Positions 7,317 to 15,483 of a stretch of DNA of 64,000 nt are shown here, piece after piece. Each line of letters opens with the position of its first letter. The first letter of the stretch is position 1. The notes under the pieces are model-generated. The model worked only from the letters and a program-made list of their open reading frames with translations, did not search any database and was not told where the DNA came from. The translations under genes were made by a program, and so were the position numbers. The stretch comes from Novosphingobium sp. Gsoil 351 (GTDB lineage: Bacteria; Pseudomonadota; Alphaproteobacteria; Sphingomonadales; Sphingomonadaceae). The DNA lies in contig NZ_CP046120.1 of assembly GCF_009707465.1 (NCBI RefSeq), positions 186,001 through 250,000 on the forward strand, in the 5' to 3' direction.

Positions 7317-9572
7317 ATGCCCAAAACCAACCCGCGCCAATTCCCCGCCGGTTTCCCCACCCGCCAGCAGATTCTCGATTTCATCGCCCAGTCGAAAGAC
7401 CCCGCGGGCAAGCGCGAAATCGGCAAGGCGTTCGGGCTCAAGGGGCAGGAGCGGGTCAAGCTCAAGGCTCTGCTGCGCGACATGGCCGACGAGGGGCTGA
7501 TCGACGGCGAGCGGCGGGCGTTCCATCGCATGGGTGGGGTGCCCAAGGTGACCGTGCTGCGGGTTGTCGCGATCGAGGACGGCCAGCCCTACGCGATCCC
7601 CGACAACTGGAGCCCCGACGACGCGACTCCGCCGCCCAGGCTGCGGATCCTCGACCGCAAGGGGCATACCGCGCTGCGCAAAGGCGACCGCATCCTTGCG
7701 CGGACCGAGGAAGCGGGCGCGGGTCTGATCGCGCATCCGATGAAGAAGCTGCCCGCGCTGGAAGGCGCGATGTTCGGCGTGGTCGAGATCGACGCGAGCG
7801 GGAAGGGGTGGCTCGCCCCGATCGACAAGCGCGTGCGCAACGCCTCGCCGATCGCCGACCTGGGCGGGGCTGCCGCGGGTCAACTCGTGATGGCCGAGCC
7901 GGGCGGGAAGAGCCCGCGCGCCGGGGTCAACGTGGTCGAAGTGCTCGGCGATCCGCTCGCCCCGCGCGCGTTCAGCCTGATCGCGATTTCCAAGCACGGC
8001 ATCCCCAACGTGTTCGGCGGGGAGACGCTGGCAGAGGCGCAGACCGCGGCGAAGCTGCCGCTCTCGCCCGACCACCGCGAGGACTTGCGCCACTTGCCGA
8101 TCGTCGCGATCGACCCCGCCGACGCGCGCGATCACGACGATGCGATCTGGGCCGAACCCGACGGGCAGAGCGGCTTCCGCGCGCTGATCGCGATCGCCGA
8201 CGTCAGTTTCTACGTCCGCCCGGGCGGCGCGCTCGACCGCGAAGCGCGCAAGCGCGGCAACTCGGTCTATTTCCCCGATCGCGTCGTGCCCATGCTCCCC
8301 GAAGTGCTCAGCGCCGATGTGTGCAGCCTGCGCGCGGGCGAGGACCGCGCGGCGATGGCCTGCCATATCGCGGTCGACGCCCACGGGCGCGTCACCGAAT
8401 GGCGCTTCACCCGCGCGCTGGTGCGGATCGCCGAAGTCATCGCTTACGAGGATGCGCAGGCCCGCGCCGACGGGACCGGCGAGGAACCGCAGCTGCGCAA
8501 CCTCTGGGCCTGCTGGAAGGCGCTCGCCGCTGCCCGCCACGCCCGCGATCCGCTCGAACTCGAGCTTCCCGAACGCCGCGTGATCCTGAATGCCGAGGGC
8601 AAGATCGAGACCATCGCCCTGCGCGAGCGGCTCGACGCGCACCGGGTGGTCGAGGACTTCATGATCGCCGCCAACGTCGCCGCGGCCAAGGCGCTGGAAA
8701 GCAAGGTCGCGCCGATCGTCTACCGCATCCACGAGCCGCCCAATCGCGAGAAGCTGGTCGCGCTCAAGGACTATCTCGCCACCTTCGAACGCAAACTGGC
8801 GCTGGGCCAGGTGATCACCCCGTCGTTGTTCAACCGCCTGCTCAAGGACATCGCCGACGAGGCCGAGAAGGCGCTGATCATGGAGGCGGTGCTGCGCAGC
8901 CAGACCCAGGCCTATTACGGCCCGCGCAACGCCGGGCACTTCGGGCTGGCGCTGGGCAGCTACGCGCACTTCACCTCGCCGATCCGGCGCTATGCCGACC
9001 TGCTGGTCCACCGCGCGCTGGTGGACAGCTTCGCGCTTGAACAGCCGCGCCCGGCGGACAAGCGGATTCCCGCCACCAGCGGCCTGTCCGACACCGACCG
9101 CGCCGACCTCACCCGCGTGTCCGAAGCGATCAGCGTCACCGAGCGCCGCGCGATGGAGGCCGAGCGCGACACCATCGACCGCTACGTCGCCGCCTGGCTC
9201 TCGGGCCGGGTGGGCGAAGTGTTCCCCACCCGGGTCAGTGGGGTGCAGAGTTTCGGGATGTTCGTGACCATCGTCGGGCTGGGCGGCGACGGGCTGGTCC
9301 CGGTCTCGACGCTGGGCGCCGAGCGGTTCCGCTACGACGAGAAGGCCCAAGCGCTGATCGGCGAACAGACCGGCGATACGTATACGATGGGCCGGCTGCT
9401 CGACATGCGTCTGGCCGAAGCCAACCCGCTGACCGGCGCGCTGAAGTTCGAACCGGTGGACGGCGCCGGCGGCCGCGTCGAGCCGCGCGGACGGCGCGGG
9501 CCGCAGGGCAAGCCGATCCAGGGCAAGCGCGGGCGGCCGTCGAATATCCGGCATCAGGGCAAGCGGCGCTAG
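7317..9572 (+). CDS. rnr: Ribonuclease R
   Basis: 3'-5' exoribonuclease of the RNB (RNase II) family that degrades structured RNA; 751 aa. An N-terminal winged-helix-like segment (residues 1-65, IGKAFGLKGQERVKLKALLR) is followed by cold-shock/OB domains. The RNB catalytic centre is IDPADARDHDDAIW at residues about 262-278, with the metal-binding aspartates intact. Near the end of the RNB domain come YAHFTSPIRRYADLLVHRAL and then an S1 domain (GEVFPTRVSGVQSFGMFV). The basic tail (RGRRGPQGKPIQGKRGRPSN) is typical of RNase R. It diverges from the M3 peptidase gene and is followed by a family 2 repeat. Confidence 0.95.
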   Translation: MPKTNPRQFPAGFPTRQQILDFIAQSKDPAGKREIGKAFGLKGQERVKLKALLRDMADEGLIDGERRAFHRMGGVPKVTVLRVVAIEDGQPYAIPDNWSPDDATPPPRLRILDRKGHTALRKGDRILARTEEAGAGLIAHPMKKLPALEGAMFGVVEIDASGKGWLAPIDKRVRNASPIADLGGAAAGQLVMAEPGGKSPRAGVNVVEVLGDPLAPRAFSLIAISKHGIPNVFGGETLAEAQTAAKLPLSPDHREDLRHLPIVAIDPADARDHDDAIWAEPDGQSGFRALIAIADVSFYVRPGGALDREARKRGNSVYFPDRVVPMLPEVLSADVCSLRAGEDRAAMACHIAVDAHGRVTEWRFTRALVRIAEVIAYEDAQARADGTGEEPQLRNLWACWKALAAARHARDPLELELPERRVILNAEGKIETIALRERLDAHRVVEDFMIAANVAAAKALESKVAPIVYRIHEPPNREKLVALKDYLATFERKLALGQVITPSLFNRLLKDIADEAEKALIMEAVLRSQTQAYYGPRNAGHFGLALGSYAHFTSPIRRYADLLVHRALVDSFALEQPRPADKRIPATSGLSDTDRADLTRVSEAISVTERRAMEAERDTIDRYVAAWLSGRVGEVFPTRVSGVQSFGMFVTIVGLGGDGLVPVSTLGAERFRYDEKAQALIGEQTGDTYTMGRLLDMRLAEANPLTGALKFEPVDGAGGRVEPRGRRGPQGKPIQGKRGRPSNIRHQGKRR

Positions 9573-9583
9573 CGAATCCCTAA

Positions 9584-9687
9584 CCCCGTCGCCCCGGCGT
9601 AGGCCGGGGCCCAGCTAACCGCGCGACACTGCACGCCCATCGCGTGTGGATAGCCCGGTTGGACCCCGGCCTTCACCGGGGCGACAG
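9584..9687. repeat. Family 2 inverted repeat pair
   Basis: This is the second copy of the two-hairpin unit described after proS. Arms lie at 9584-9612 (CCCCGTCGCCCCGGCGTAGG and on) and 9660-9687 (GGACCCCGGCCTTCACCGGG and on), about 50 bp apart. It fills the gap between the convergent genes rnr and the universal stress protein. Confidence 0.75.
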
Positions 9688-9707
9688 CTGGTTTGAAGTG
9701 GTGGAAC

Positions 9708-10169
9708 TCAACTCAACCGATCGACATCCTCGTCGTGCATCGAACCCGGTACGATCATTAGCGGGCAGGGCAACTGCCCCGGATGCGCGACCGCGAAGTG
9801 GCTGACCAACGGTCCCGGATTGCCCTCCGACGCCGCGCCGAGCACCAGCGCCGAGACCTCGGGATGCTCGGTCAGGTAGTCGCGCACGACCTTTACGTGT
9901 TCGCCCTCGCGGACCGAGACCACCGGCATCGGTCCGCCCTCGCTGACCAGGTTGCCGGCGGCGGCGGTGACCAGCACTTCCGCCCGGCTGCGCGCCTCGT
10001 CCTCGATCGTCGCCTGGACCGCGGCGAACGCGCTGAAGGTCTGCTGCGGGACGATGGCGACGATGTGGACCACCCCGCCGGTGCGCACCGCGCGGCGCGA
10101 GGCGAAACGCAGCGCAAGCCGCGATTCCTCGGTCTCGTCCATGATTACCAGATAGACGCGCTGCGACAT
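9708..10169 (-). CDS. Universal stress protein (UspA family)
   Basis: Cytoplasmic UspA-fold protein, 153 aa, one domain. The N-terminal strand YLVIMDETEESRLALRFASR gives the usual acidic nucleotide-pocket residue. The expected glycine-rich ATP-binding loop is replaced by LVLGAASEGNPGPLVSHF, which keeps the G-x(2)-G-type spacing only loosely, and the protein ends with the PLMIVPGS strand. It probably has a stress role; partners are not visible. It is a single-gene unit on the minus strand, divergent from pdhC across 161 bp with no other recognisable element. Confidence 0.85.
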   Translation of the reverse strand: MSQRVYLVIMDETEESRLALRFASRRAVRTGGVVHIVAIVPQQTFSAFAAVQATIEDEARSRAEVLVTAAAGNLVSEGGPMPVVSVREGEHVKVVRDYLTEHPEVSALVLGAASEGNPGPLVSHFAVAHPGQLPCPLMIVPGSMHDEDVDRLS

Positions 10170-10330
10170 GGCCGGTCCCTTCCGGTTCGATTATGCGTCA
10201 ATCCTCAAAACGCGCAAGGCAAGAGCCTGTGCGTCGGGGCTTTTGGCCTTGACCCTGTCGGCGCGGACGGCGAAATGAAACCGCCGCTGCGACGTTGCGA
10301 CGAGCGCGGCATACCGGGGGGACCCGCCGC

Positions 10331-11635
10331 ATGCCCATCTCGATCAAGATGCCCGCGCTTTCGCCGACGATGGAGGAGGGCACGCTGGCCAAGTGGCTGG
10401 TCAAGGTGGGCGACAAGGTTTCCTCGGGCGACATCATGGCCGAGATCGAGACCGACAAGGCGACGATGGAGTTCGAGGCGGTGGACGAGGGCACCGTCAC
10501 CGCGATTTCGGTCGCCGAAGGCACCGAAGGGGTCAAAGTCGGCACGGTGATCGCCACGCTGGCGGAAGAGGGCGAGGATGCGAGCGCGGCGCCCGCTGCC
10601 AAGCCCGCACCTGCTCCCGCTGCGAAGGCCGAACCGGCCCCCGCAGTCGCCGCCGCGCCTGCGCCCGCACCTGCGCCATCTGCAGCACCGGCCCCGGCCG
10701 CCGTTCCCGCTTCGGGCGACCGCGTGATCGCCTCCCCTCTGGCCAAGCGGATCGCCGCCGAGAAGGGCATCGATCTGTCGACCATCAAGGGCACCGGCCC
10801 CGGCGGACGGATCGTCAAGGCCGATGTCGAGGGCGCGACGCCGGGGGCCGCCGCGGCCCAGACCGCCGCCGCACCGTCCGCGGCTGCGCCAGCCGCCGCC
10901 CCTGCAGCGGTGCCCGTGCAGGCCGGACCGATCCCCGACTTCGGCATCCCGTTCGAAGACCAGAAGCTGTCGTCGATGCGCAAGACCATCGCGCGGCGCT
11001 TGACCGAATCCAAGCAGACCGTGCCGCACATCTACCTGACGGTGGACGTCCGCCTCGACGCCCTGCTCAAGCTGCGCGGCGAAATGAATGCCGCGCTCAG
11101 CCCCCGCGGGATCAAGCTTTCGGTCAACGATCTGCTGATCAAGGCGCTGGGCGCTGCGCTGATGCAGGTCCCCAAGTGCAACGTCGCCTTCGCCGGCGAC
11201 ACCATGCGCCAATACCATCGCGCCGACATCTCGGTGGCGGTGAGCATTCCCAGCGGGCTGATCACGCCGATCATCACCGACGCCGGAAGCAAATCGGCCA
11301 GCGCGATCTCGACCGAGATGGCCGCACTCGCCGCCAAGGCCAAGGACGGCAAGCTCCAGCCGCACGAGTTCCAGGGCGGCACCGCCAGCCTCTCGAACAT
11401 GGGGATGATGGGGATCAAGCAGTTCGAAGCGGTGATCAACCCGCCCCAGGGCATGATCATGGCGATCGGCGCGGGCGAGCAGCGACCCTACGTGGTCGAC
11501 GGCGCACTGGCGATCGCCACGGTGATGAGCGCGACGGGGAGCTTCGACCATCGCGCCATCGATGGTGCCGACGGCGCGCAACTGATGCAGGCCTTCAAGA
11601 ACCTGGTGGAGAGCCCGCTGGGGCTGGTCGCTTAG
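10331..11635 (+). CDS. pdhC: Dihydrolipoamide acetyltransferase, pyruvate dehydrogenase E2
   Basis: Core of the pyruvate dehydrogenase complex; moves the acetyl group from lipoamide to CoA. It is 434 aa from ATG 10331. Domains: one lipoyl domain (1-80) with the lipoylated lysine in [12 protein letters not shown] (K43); an Ala/Pro-rich linker; an E3/E1-binding domain (about 133-170, [20 protein letters not shown]); a second Ala/Pro linker; and the catalytic domain ending in [13 protein letters not shown], with the active-site His and Asp. The E3 gene is downstream at 12863 on the same strand, and lipA at 42 kb makes its cofactor. The E1 genes are not in this window. Confidence 0.96.
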   Translation: MPISIKMPALSPTMEEGTLAKWLVKVGDKVSSGDIMAEIETDKATMEFEAVDEGTVTAISVAEGTEGVKVGTVIATLAEEGEDASAAPAAKPAPAPAAKAEPAPAVAAAPAPAPAPSAAPAPAAVPASGDRVIASPLAKRIAAEKGIDLSTIKGTGPGGRIVKADVEGATPGAAAAQTAAAPSAAAPAAAPAAVPVQAGPIPDFGIPFEDQKLSSMRKTIARRLTESKQTVPHIYLTVDVRLDALLKLRGEMNAALSPRGIKLSVNDLLIKALGAALMQVPKCNVAFAGDTMRQYHRADISVAVSIPSGLITPIITDAGSKSASAISTEMAALAAKAKDGKLQPHEFQGGTASLSNMGMMGIKQFEAVINPPQGMIMAIGAGEQRPYVVDGALAIATVMSATGSFDHRAIDGADGAQLMQAFKNLVESPLGLVA

Positions 11636-11650
11636 GTTGCGAGCGGACCC

Positions 11651-11721
11651 GCCCCCCTCACCAACTTCGCCTAGCGAGCAAGCTCGCAAGTCTGCGTATC
11701 CTCTCCCGCAAGGGGAGAGGA
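11651..11721. repeat. Family 1 repeat, left arm of the DUF559 cassette
   Basis: An arm of about 70 bp begins CCCCCCTCACCAACTTCGCC and ends in the small palindrome CTCTCCCGCAAGGGGAGAGG. It matches the long arm of the solo copy at 2035-2092 in the same orientation and the arm at 12114-12184 in inverted orientation. The pair therefore brackets the DUF559 gene. The GAGAGG at its right end sits where a ribosome binding site for that gene would be expected. Confidence 0.75.
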
Positions 11722-11729
11722 AAGCTGCC

Positions 11730-12218
11730 GTGCTCCTCGGCCACGCAAAGCGGATGCGGCGCGAGCCGACGGATACCGAGCGCGCGTTGTGGCGAATGCT
11801 GCGCGGCAGGCGCTTGTGTGAATGGAAGTTCCGGCGGCAGGTTCGGATCGAGCCGTATACCGTGGATTTCGTGTGCTTTTCCGCGCGGCTGATGGTGGAG
11901 GCCGAAGGCTCTCAGCACGTCGAAAATCTTGCGGATCGGAGGCGGGATGCTTTCCTGCGAGCACAGGGTTTTCGCGTGCTTCGGTTGTGGAACAACGATG
12001 TGCTGTCGAATCGAGAAGGTGTGCTGACCGCAATTCTCTCTGCGCTCGAAACCCCTCACCCCAACCCCTCTCCCGCAACGGGAGAAGGGCTTGGTGACGC
12101 ACCGCTTCAACACTCCTCTCCCCTCGCGGGAGAGGATAGCGCAGCTTGCTCGCGAAACGGGCTAGCGAAGCTTGGTGAGGGGGCGTGGCCATATAACTCG
12201 CTCGATGCCCACCCCTGA
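11730..12218 (+). CDS. DUF559 (Vsr-like) endonuclease-domain protein bounded by repeats
   Basis: Small protein of the DUF559 family, a PD-(D/E)XK-type fold related to very-short-patch repair endonucleases; 162 aa from GTG 11730. The frame is open back to a TTG at 11637, but that part is only translated repeat. Family signatures are RREPTDTERALWRMLRGRRL, KFRRQVRIEPYTVDFVCF and LMVEAEGSQH (the last with the expected acidic and His residues), then RRRDAFLRAQGFRVLRLWNNDV. The final 50 or so residues (HPNPSPATGEGLGDA and on) are read through the right-hand repeat. It overlaps the thioesterase gene start by 14 bp. Nuclease activity is inferred from the family only. Confidence 0.82.
   Translation: MLLGHAKRMRREPTDTERALWRMLRGRRLCEWKFRRQVRIEPYTVDFVCFSARLMVEAEGSQHVENLADRRRDAFLRAQGFRVLRLWNNDVLSNREGVLTAILSALETPHPNPSPATGEGLGDAPLQHSSPLAGEDSAACSRNGLAKLGEGAWPYNSLDAHP
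12057..12184. repeat. Family 1 repeat, right arm of the DUF559 cassette
   Basis: There are two palindromic blocks. The first, at about 12057-12097, carries CCTCTCCCGCAACGGGAGAA. The second, at 12114-12184, is the inverted counterpart of the left arm at 11651-11721: its reverse complement begins CCCCCTCACCAAGCTTCGCT. The DUF559 gene reads into and through this repeat, and the thioesterase gene begins about 20 bp beyond it. Confidence 0.75.
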
Positions 12219-12618
12219 TGCAAGCACCCGCGACCCCGTCATCCGCGTCACCGCGATGCCCGCCGATGCCAACGCCTATGGCGACATCTTCGGCGGATGG
12301 CTGATGAGCCTGATGGACATGGGCGCGGGGCTGATTGCGGCGCGGCGCAGTCACGGCCGCGCGGTGACGGTGGCGATGGACGGGATGCAGTTCCATTCCC
12401 CGGTCAAAGTCGGCGACGAGGTTTCGGTCTATGGCGAGCTGACCAAAGTCGGGCGGACATCGATGACGATCGTGCTCGAGGCGTGGCGGCGGCACCGGCA
12501 CGAGGACGAGCACATCCTGGTGACCGAGGCGACCTTCACGTTCGTTGCGGTCGATGATGCGGGAAAGCCGCGAACGGTTCTTTCAGACCAACTCCATGGC
12601 TCGTCGCCCCGTGCCTGA
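12205..12618 (+). CDS. Acyl-CoA thioesterase, hotdog fold (YciA-like)
   Basis: Acyl-CoA hydrolase of 137 aa from ATG 12205. The first strand-helix has NAYGDIFGGWLMSLMDMGAG, the signature of the YciA/acyl-CoA thioesterase II group with the catalytic Asp after the Gly-Asp-Ile-Phe-Gly-Gly stretch. VDGMQFHSPVKVGD-type sequence follows in the second half (here MDGMQFHSPVKVGDEV). It hydrolyses short to medium acyl-CoAs in the cytoplasm, an inference from the family. It is on the plus strand between pdhC and lpd, and its start overlaps the DUF559 reading frame. Confidence 0.9.
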   Translation: MPTPDASTRDPVIRVTAMPADANAYGDIFGGWLMSLMDMGAGLIAARRSHGRAVTVAMDGMQFHSPVKVGDEVSVYGELTKVGRTSMTIVLEAWRRHRHEDEHILVTEATFTFVAVDDAGKPRTVLSDQLHGSSPRA

Positions 12619-12862
12619 CGCGGGGCCGAGCTACCTTCGCGCCAATCGAAATAAACCAGCCCCGCGTTGCGTGCACGGCGATGGAGTTGAGGGACGCAGG
12701 CGCTTTCCTATGCTGGCCAACTTGTGCCATGACCGTGACGTGCCAACCCATATTTCCCTCGCGCGGCCCACGTTTCGACCGGGTTCGCCGAGCCAGTTTT
12801 TTCTTCTCTTGGACAGTGGTCCAAGTGGTCCAAGCTCTCACTCTGCGAATCGGGGATAACGC

Positions 12863-14275
12863 ATGGCTGACCAATACGATGTGATCGTCCTGGGCTCCGG
12901 CCCCGGCGGATACGTCGCGGCGATCCGCGCGGCGCAATTGGGGCTCAAGACCGCGATCGTCGAGCGCGAGCTGCTCGGAGGGATTTGCCTCAACTGGGGG
13001 TGCATCCCGACCAAGGCGCTGCTGCGTTCGGCGGAGATCTTCCACTACATGCAGCACGCCAAGGACTATGGCCTGGCGGCGGACAATATTCGCGCCGATC
13101 TCGAGGCGGTGGTCAAGCGCAGCCGGGGGGTGGCCAAGCAGCTCAACCAGGGCATCGGCCACCTGATGAAGAAGCACAGGATCGCGGTCCACATGGGCAC
13201 CGGGGTGTTGAAGGGCGCCGGCAAGCTGGAGGTGACGGGCGAGAAGGGGAGCGAGACCCTCTCGGCCAAGCATATAGTCGTCGCCACCGGGGCGCGGGCC
13301 CGCGACCTGCCGTTCGCCAAGACCGACGGCAAGCGCATCTGGACCTATCGCCACGCGATGGTCCCGCCCGAGATGCCGGGCAAGCTGCTGGTCATCGGCA
13401 GCGGCGCCATCGGGATCGAATTCGCCAGCTTCTACAACGATATGGGCGCCGAAGTTACGGTCGTCGAGATGCTCGATCGAGTGGTGCCGGTGGAGGATGC
13501 GGACGTCTCGGCGTTCCTCGAAAAGGCGCTCAAGAAGCAGGGCATGACGATAATGACCGGCGCGGGTGTCGAAAGCATCGATGTCGGGGCCTCTGGCGTA
13601 AAGGCGAAGATCAAGGGCAAGGACGGCAAGGTTGTCGAGAGCGATTTCAGCCATGTGATCGTAGCGGTGGGCATTGCTCCAAATACCGAGAACATCGGAC
13701 TCGAAGCGCTTGGAATCAAAGCCGAACGTGGGATAATCGTGATCGACGACTATGGCCGGACCAGCGTGAAGGGCGTGTGGGCGATCGGCGATTGCACCCC
13801 CGGCCCATGGCTCGCCCACAAGGCCAGCCACGAAGGCGTCACCGCCGCCGAGGCGATCGCCCAGGAGCTGGGCAATGCCGAAGTCCATCCCCACGGCATG
13901 AATCGCAAGAACATCCCCGGCTGCACTTATTGCCACCCGCAGATCGCCAGCGTCGGGATGACTGAGGCCAAGGCCAAGGAGGCGGGCTATTCGGTCAAGG
14001 CGGGCACCTTCCCGTTCATCGGCAACGGCAAGGCGATCGCGCTGGGCGAGGCCGAGGGCTTCATCAAGACCGTGTTCGACGCCAAAACCGGCGAGCTGCT
14101 CGGCGCGCACATGATCGGCGCCGAAGTTACCGAGTTGATTCAAGGTTATGTCGTGGGCAAGACGCTCGAGACCACCGAGGCCGAACTGATGAGCACGGTG
14201 TTCCCGCACCCCACGCTCAGCGAAATGATGCACGAGAGCGTGCTCGCCGCATACGGGCGCGCGCTGCACATCTGA
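12863..14275 (+). CDS. lpd: Dihydrolipoyl dehydrogenase (E3)
   Basis: FAD flavoprotein that reoxidises dihydrolipoamide with NAD+; 470 aa, usual length. The N-terminal FAD dinucleotide fold (VIVLGSGPGGYVAAIRAAQL) is followed by the redox disulfide GGICLNWGCIPTK, C42 and C47. The central NAD fold has VIGSGAIGIEFASFYNDMG, and the C-terminal interface domain carries the catalytic His-Glu pair in FPHPTLSEMMHESVL. The Ile-containing GGICLNWGC form and its position after pdhC fit the E3 of the pyruvate dehydrogenase complex rather than the 2-oxoglutarate complex. It follows a 244-bp gap with no recognisable gene. Confidence 0.96.
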   Translation: MADQYDVIVLGSGPGGYVAAIRAAQLGLKTAIVERELLGGICLNWGCIPTKALLRSAEIFHYMQHAKDYGLAADNIRADLEAVVKRSRGVAKQLNQGIGHLMKKHRIAVHMGTGVLKGAGKLEVTGEKGSETLSAKHIVVATGARARDLPFAKTDGKRIWTYRHAMVPPEMPGKLLVIGSGAIGIEFASFYNDMGAEVTVVEMLDRVVPVEDADVSAFLEKALKKQGMTIMTGAGVESIDVGASGVKAKIKGKDGKVVESDFSHVIVAVGIAPNTENIGLEALGIKAERGIIVIDDYGRTSVKGVWAIGDCTPGPWLAHKASHEGVTAAEAIAQELGNAEVHPHGMNRKNIPGCTYCHPQIASVGMTEAKAKEAGYSVKAGTFPFIGNGKAIALGEAEGFIKTVFDAKTGELLGAHMIGAEVTELIQGYVVGKTLETTEAELMSTVFPHPTLSEMMHESVLAAYGRALHI

Positions 14276-14293
14276 CGGGATCCAGGAGGTCGC

Positions 14294-14611
14294 TTACCCG
14301 GCGAGGCGGACGATGTGGTCGAACACCGCGACGTGCAGCGGGGTGGCGAAGGCGCATCCGAGCTGCTTGCCTTCGTGCCAGCATATCCGGGCGCTGAGCA
14401 TCTCGATTCCCGAGATGCGGATGCGCAGGGGCTTGGAAATATCGTAGTCGGGCATCCAGGCGAGCTTGAAGCCGCGCTCCGACAAGTCGCTAAGCCGCGC
14501 CAATCGCCACGGCCGGCTGCCCTGGCGAACATCGCACAACACGCTCAACGGCGCGCGCCGGGCCGCGCCGCGCAAGGGGCGGGAATCGCTGGTGAATGTC
14601 TCGTGGCGCAT
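14294..14611 (-). CDS. PilZ-domain protein
   Basis: Small single-domain protein, 105 aa from ATG 14611, which has a GAGGGT Shine-Dalgarno-like stretch just upstream; the frame could also begin at TTG 14638. The PilZ signature is visible as RGAARRAPLSVLCDV (Arg-rich cyclic-di-GMP-contacting N-terminus) and then LSDLSERGFKLAW, matching the D/N-x-S-x-x-G motif with Ser-Glu-Arg-Gly. PilZ domains bind cyclic-di-GMP; binding here is inferred because the second motif is slightly atypical. It is convergent with lpd and has no functional neighbour. Confidence 0.75.
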   Translation of the reverse strand: MRHETFTSDSRPLRGAARRAPLSVLCDVRQGSRPWRLARLSDLSERGFKLAWMPDYDISKPLRIRISGIEMLSARICWHEGKQLGCAFATPLHVAVFDHIVRLAG

Positions 14612-14739
14612 GCTGACCCTCGCTTGTTCGTCTCTCAATAAGCCTTTGCCCTTGCGAATTGGTTAGGAACGGGAACCGCCTTTGGAGTATAACGGTTTCC
14701 TTGCCGACAGGGGGTGCGTACTTGGGAGAGGAACGCGCC

Positions 14740-14919
14740 ATGGAATACGAGATCGAAGACGTTCAGGAAGCGCTCTGGCTCGTCGAGAATGGGCACGAGC
14801 TTGGTCCCAACCACATGCCCGGCTGGTTCCGCGACAGCGCCGGGGCCGCGCAGACTGGCGAATGGATCCCCGAAGAGGCTACCCCGCCGCTCGCGCGCGC
14901 GCTCGAACCGGCGAGCTAG
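14740..14919 (+). CDS. Small acidic protein of unknown function
   Basis: I do not recognise a family. The 59-aa protein from ATG 14740 has a good Shine-Dalgarno-like GGGAGAGG upstream. It is rich in Glu and Trp (EYEIEDVQEALWLVENGHEL, GWFRDSAGAAQTGEW) and has no signal peptide or membrane segment. It is the last chromosomal gene before the integrative element, whose left boundary lies 14 bp past its stop codon. The strong start signal and sensible composition support it being real. Confidence 0.55.
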   Translation: MEYEIEDVQEALWLVENGHELGPNHMPGWFRDSAGAAQTGEWIPEEATPPLARALEPAS

Positions 14920-14932
14920 GCCACCGTCTGGC

Positions 14933-14946
14933 TGGCGGACAGGGTG
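14933..14946. other. attachment site, distal copy (tRNA-Ser 3' end duplicate)
   Basis: TGGCGGACAGGGTG, identical to the last 14 bases of the tRNA-Ser gene at 21518-21531 read on the plus strand. The flanking bases differ on both sides, so the identity ends exactly at 14 bp. It marks the end of the element furthest from the integrase. Confidence 0.8.
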
Positions 14947-15009
14947 TCCGTCTAACTAAAGTCACTAAGCATGTGATTTTTAATCGATCTTTTAAAGCGT
15001 ATCGTGCGC

Positions 15010-15029
15010 GCTCCCACTTTCGCTCCCAC
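15010..15029. promoter_or_regulatory. candidate integrase arm-type repeat, distal end
   Basis: Two copies of GCTCCCAC, 12 bp apart start to start (15010 and 15022). The same double motif with the same 12-bp spacing lies at 21383-21402 next to the integrase start. One at each end of the element suggests arm-type integrase binding sites, by analogy with tyrosine-recombinase phages. Confidence 0.5.
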
Positions 15030-15107
15030 GTGCCGGAGCTGTGACCGTGTAATCGGCCTCCTCGGGAGCATCCGCCTCGCCATCGCTCCAGGCATTGCTG
15101 TAGCGCG

Positions 15108-15350
15108 TCAGATACCAAAAAAGACGACTACCGCGCCGGGCAGATAGTTCAGTCCGGCTGACCACACGTATGGTCCCCCGTCTGCCATGCCGAAGCCAGC
15201 AATTGCGCTCGCAATGAGCAATGCCGTTGCGACAGTGAACATCGCTCGTTGGAACGGTGGCTGTCTCTTGAACCCTATACGCTCAACAATCGCAGCGAGA
15301 ATGGCCATTGCGACGAACCCGCCGATTGCTTGACCGATGTAGAACATCAC
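15108..15350 (-). CDS. Small membrane protein of unknown function (element cargo)
   Basis: 80 aa, not recognised. It has three likely membrane segments: IGGFVAMAILAAIVERIG, AMFTVATALLIASAIAGFG and the C-terminal LNYLPGAVVVFFGI. A basic loop (GFKRQPPFQR) sits between the first two. It lies on the minus strand, divergent from the ClpP-like gene at 15484, inside the lower-GC left part of the element. The gene pair may share the 133-bp region between them. The ATG at 15350 is chosen; one more Met follows directly. No function is claimed. Confidence 0.55.
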   Translation of the reverse strand: MMFYIGQAIGGFVAMAILAAIVERIGFKRQPPFQRAMFTVATALLIASAIAGFGMADGGPYVWSAGLNYLPGAVVVFFGI

Positions 15351-15483
15351 AGCCCCCCTTCGCGCGCCCGCCCACTGTATCGGGCGCGTTGCGACAGCGA
15401 GTCAAGGATGGTGCCGAAGGCAGGGAGTTCTGACTTGCTGCCTTTAAGCTATTGCGTCAGCTTCGGCGACGGGGGGAACGAAT

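Noticed and set aside
5422..7500. Large plus-strand ORF across the M3 peptidase gene
   Set aside because: Antisense shadow; signal peptide and HEXXH are clear on the minus strand.
7101..9554. 817-aa minus-strand ORF opposite rnr
   Set aside because: Shadow of rnr; rnr has all RNB motifs and an S1 domain.
11637..11729. TTG start of the DUF559 gene at 11637
   Set aside because: The extra residues are only the translated repeat arm (PPPSPTSPSEQ and on); GTG 11730 follows a GAGAGG site.
11641..12190. CRISPR array or leader
   Set aside because: The repeats are inverted, of unequal length and flank a gene; no regular direct repeats with spacers occur anywhere in the window.
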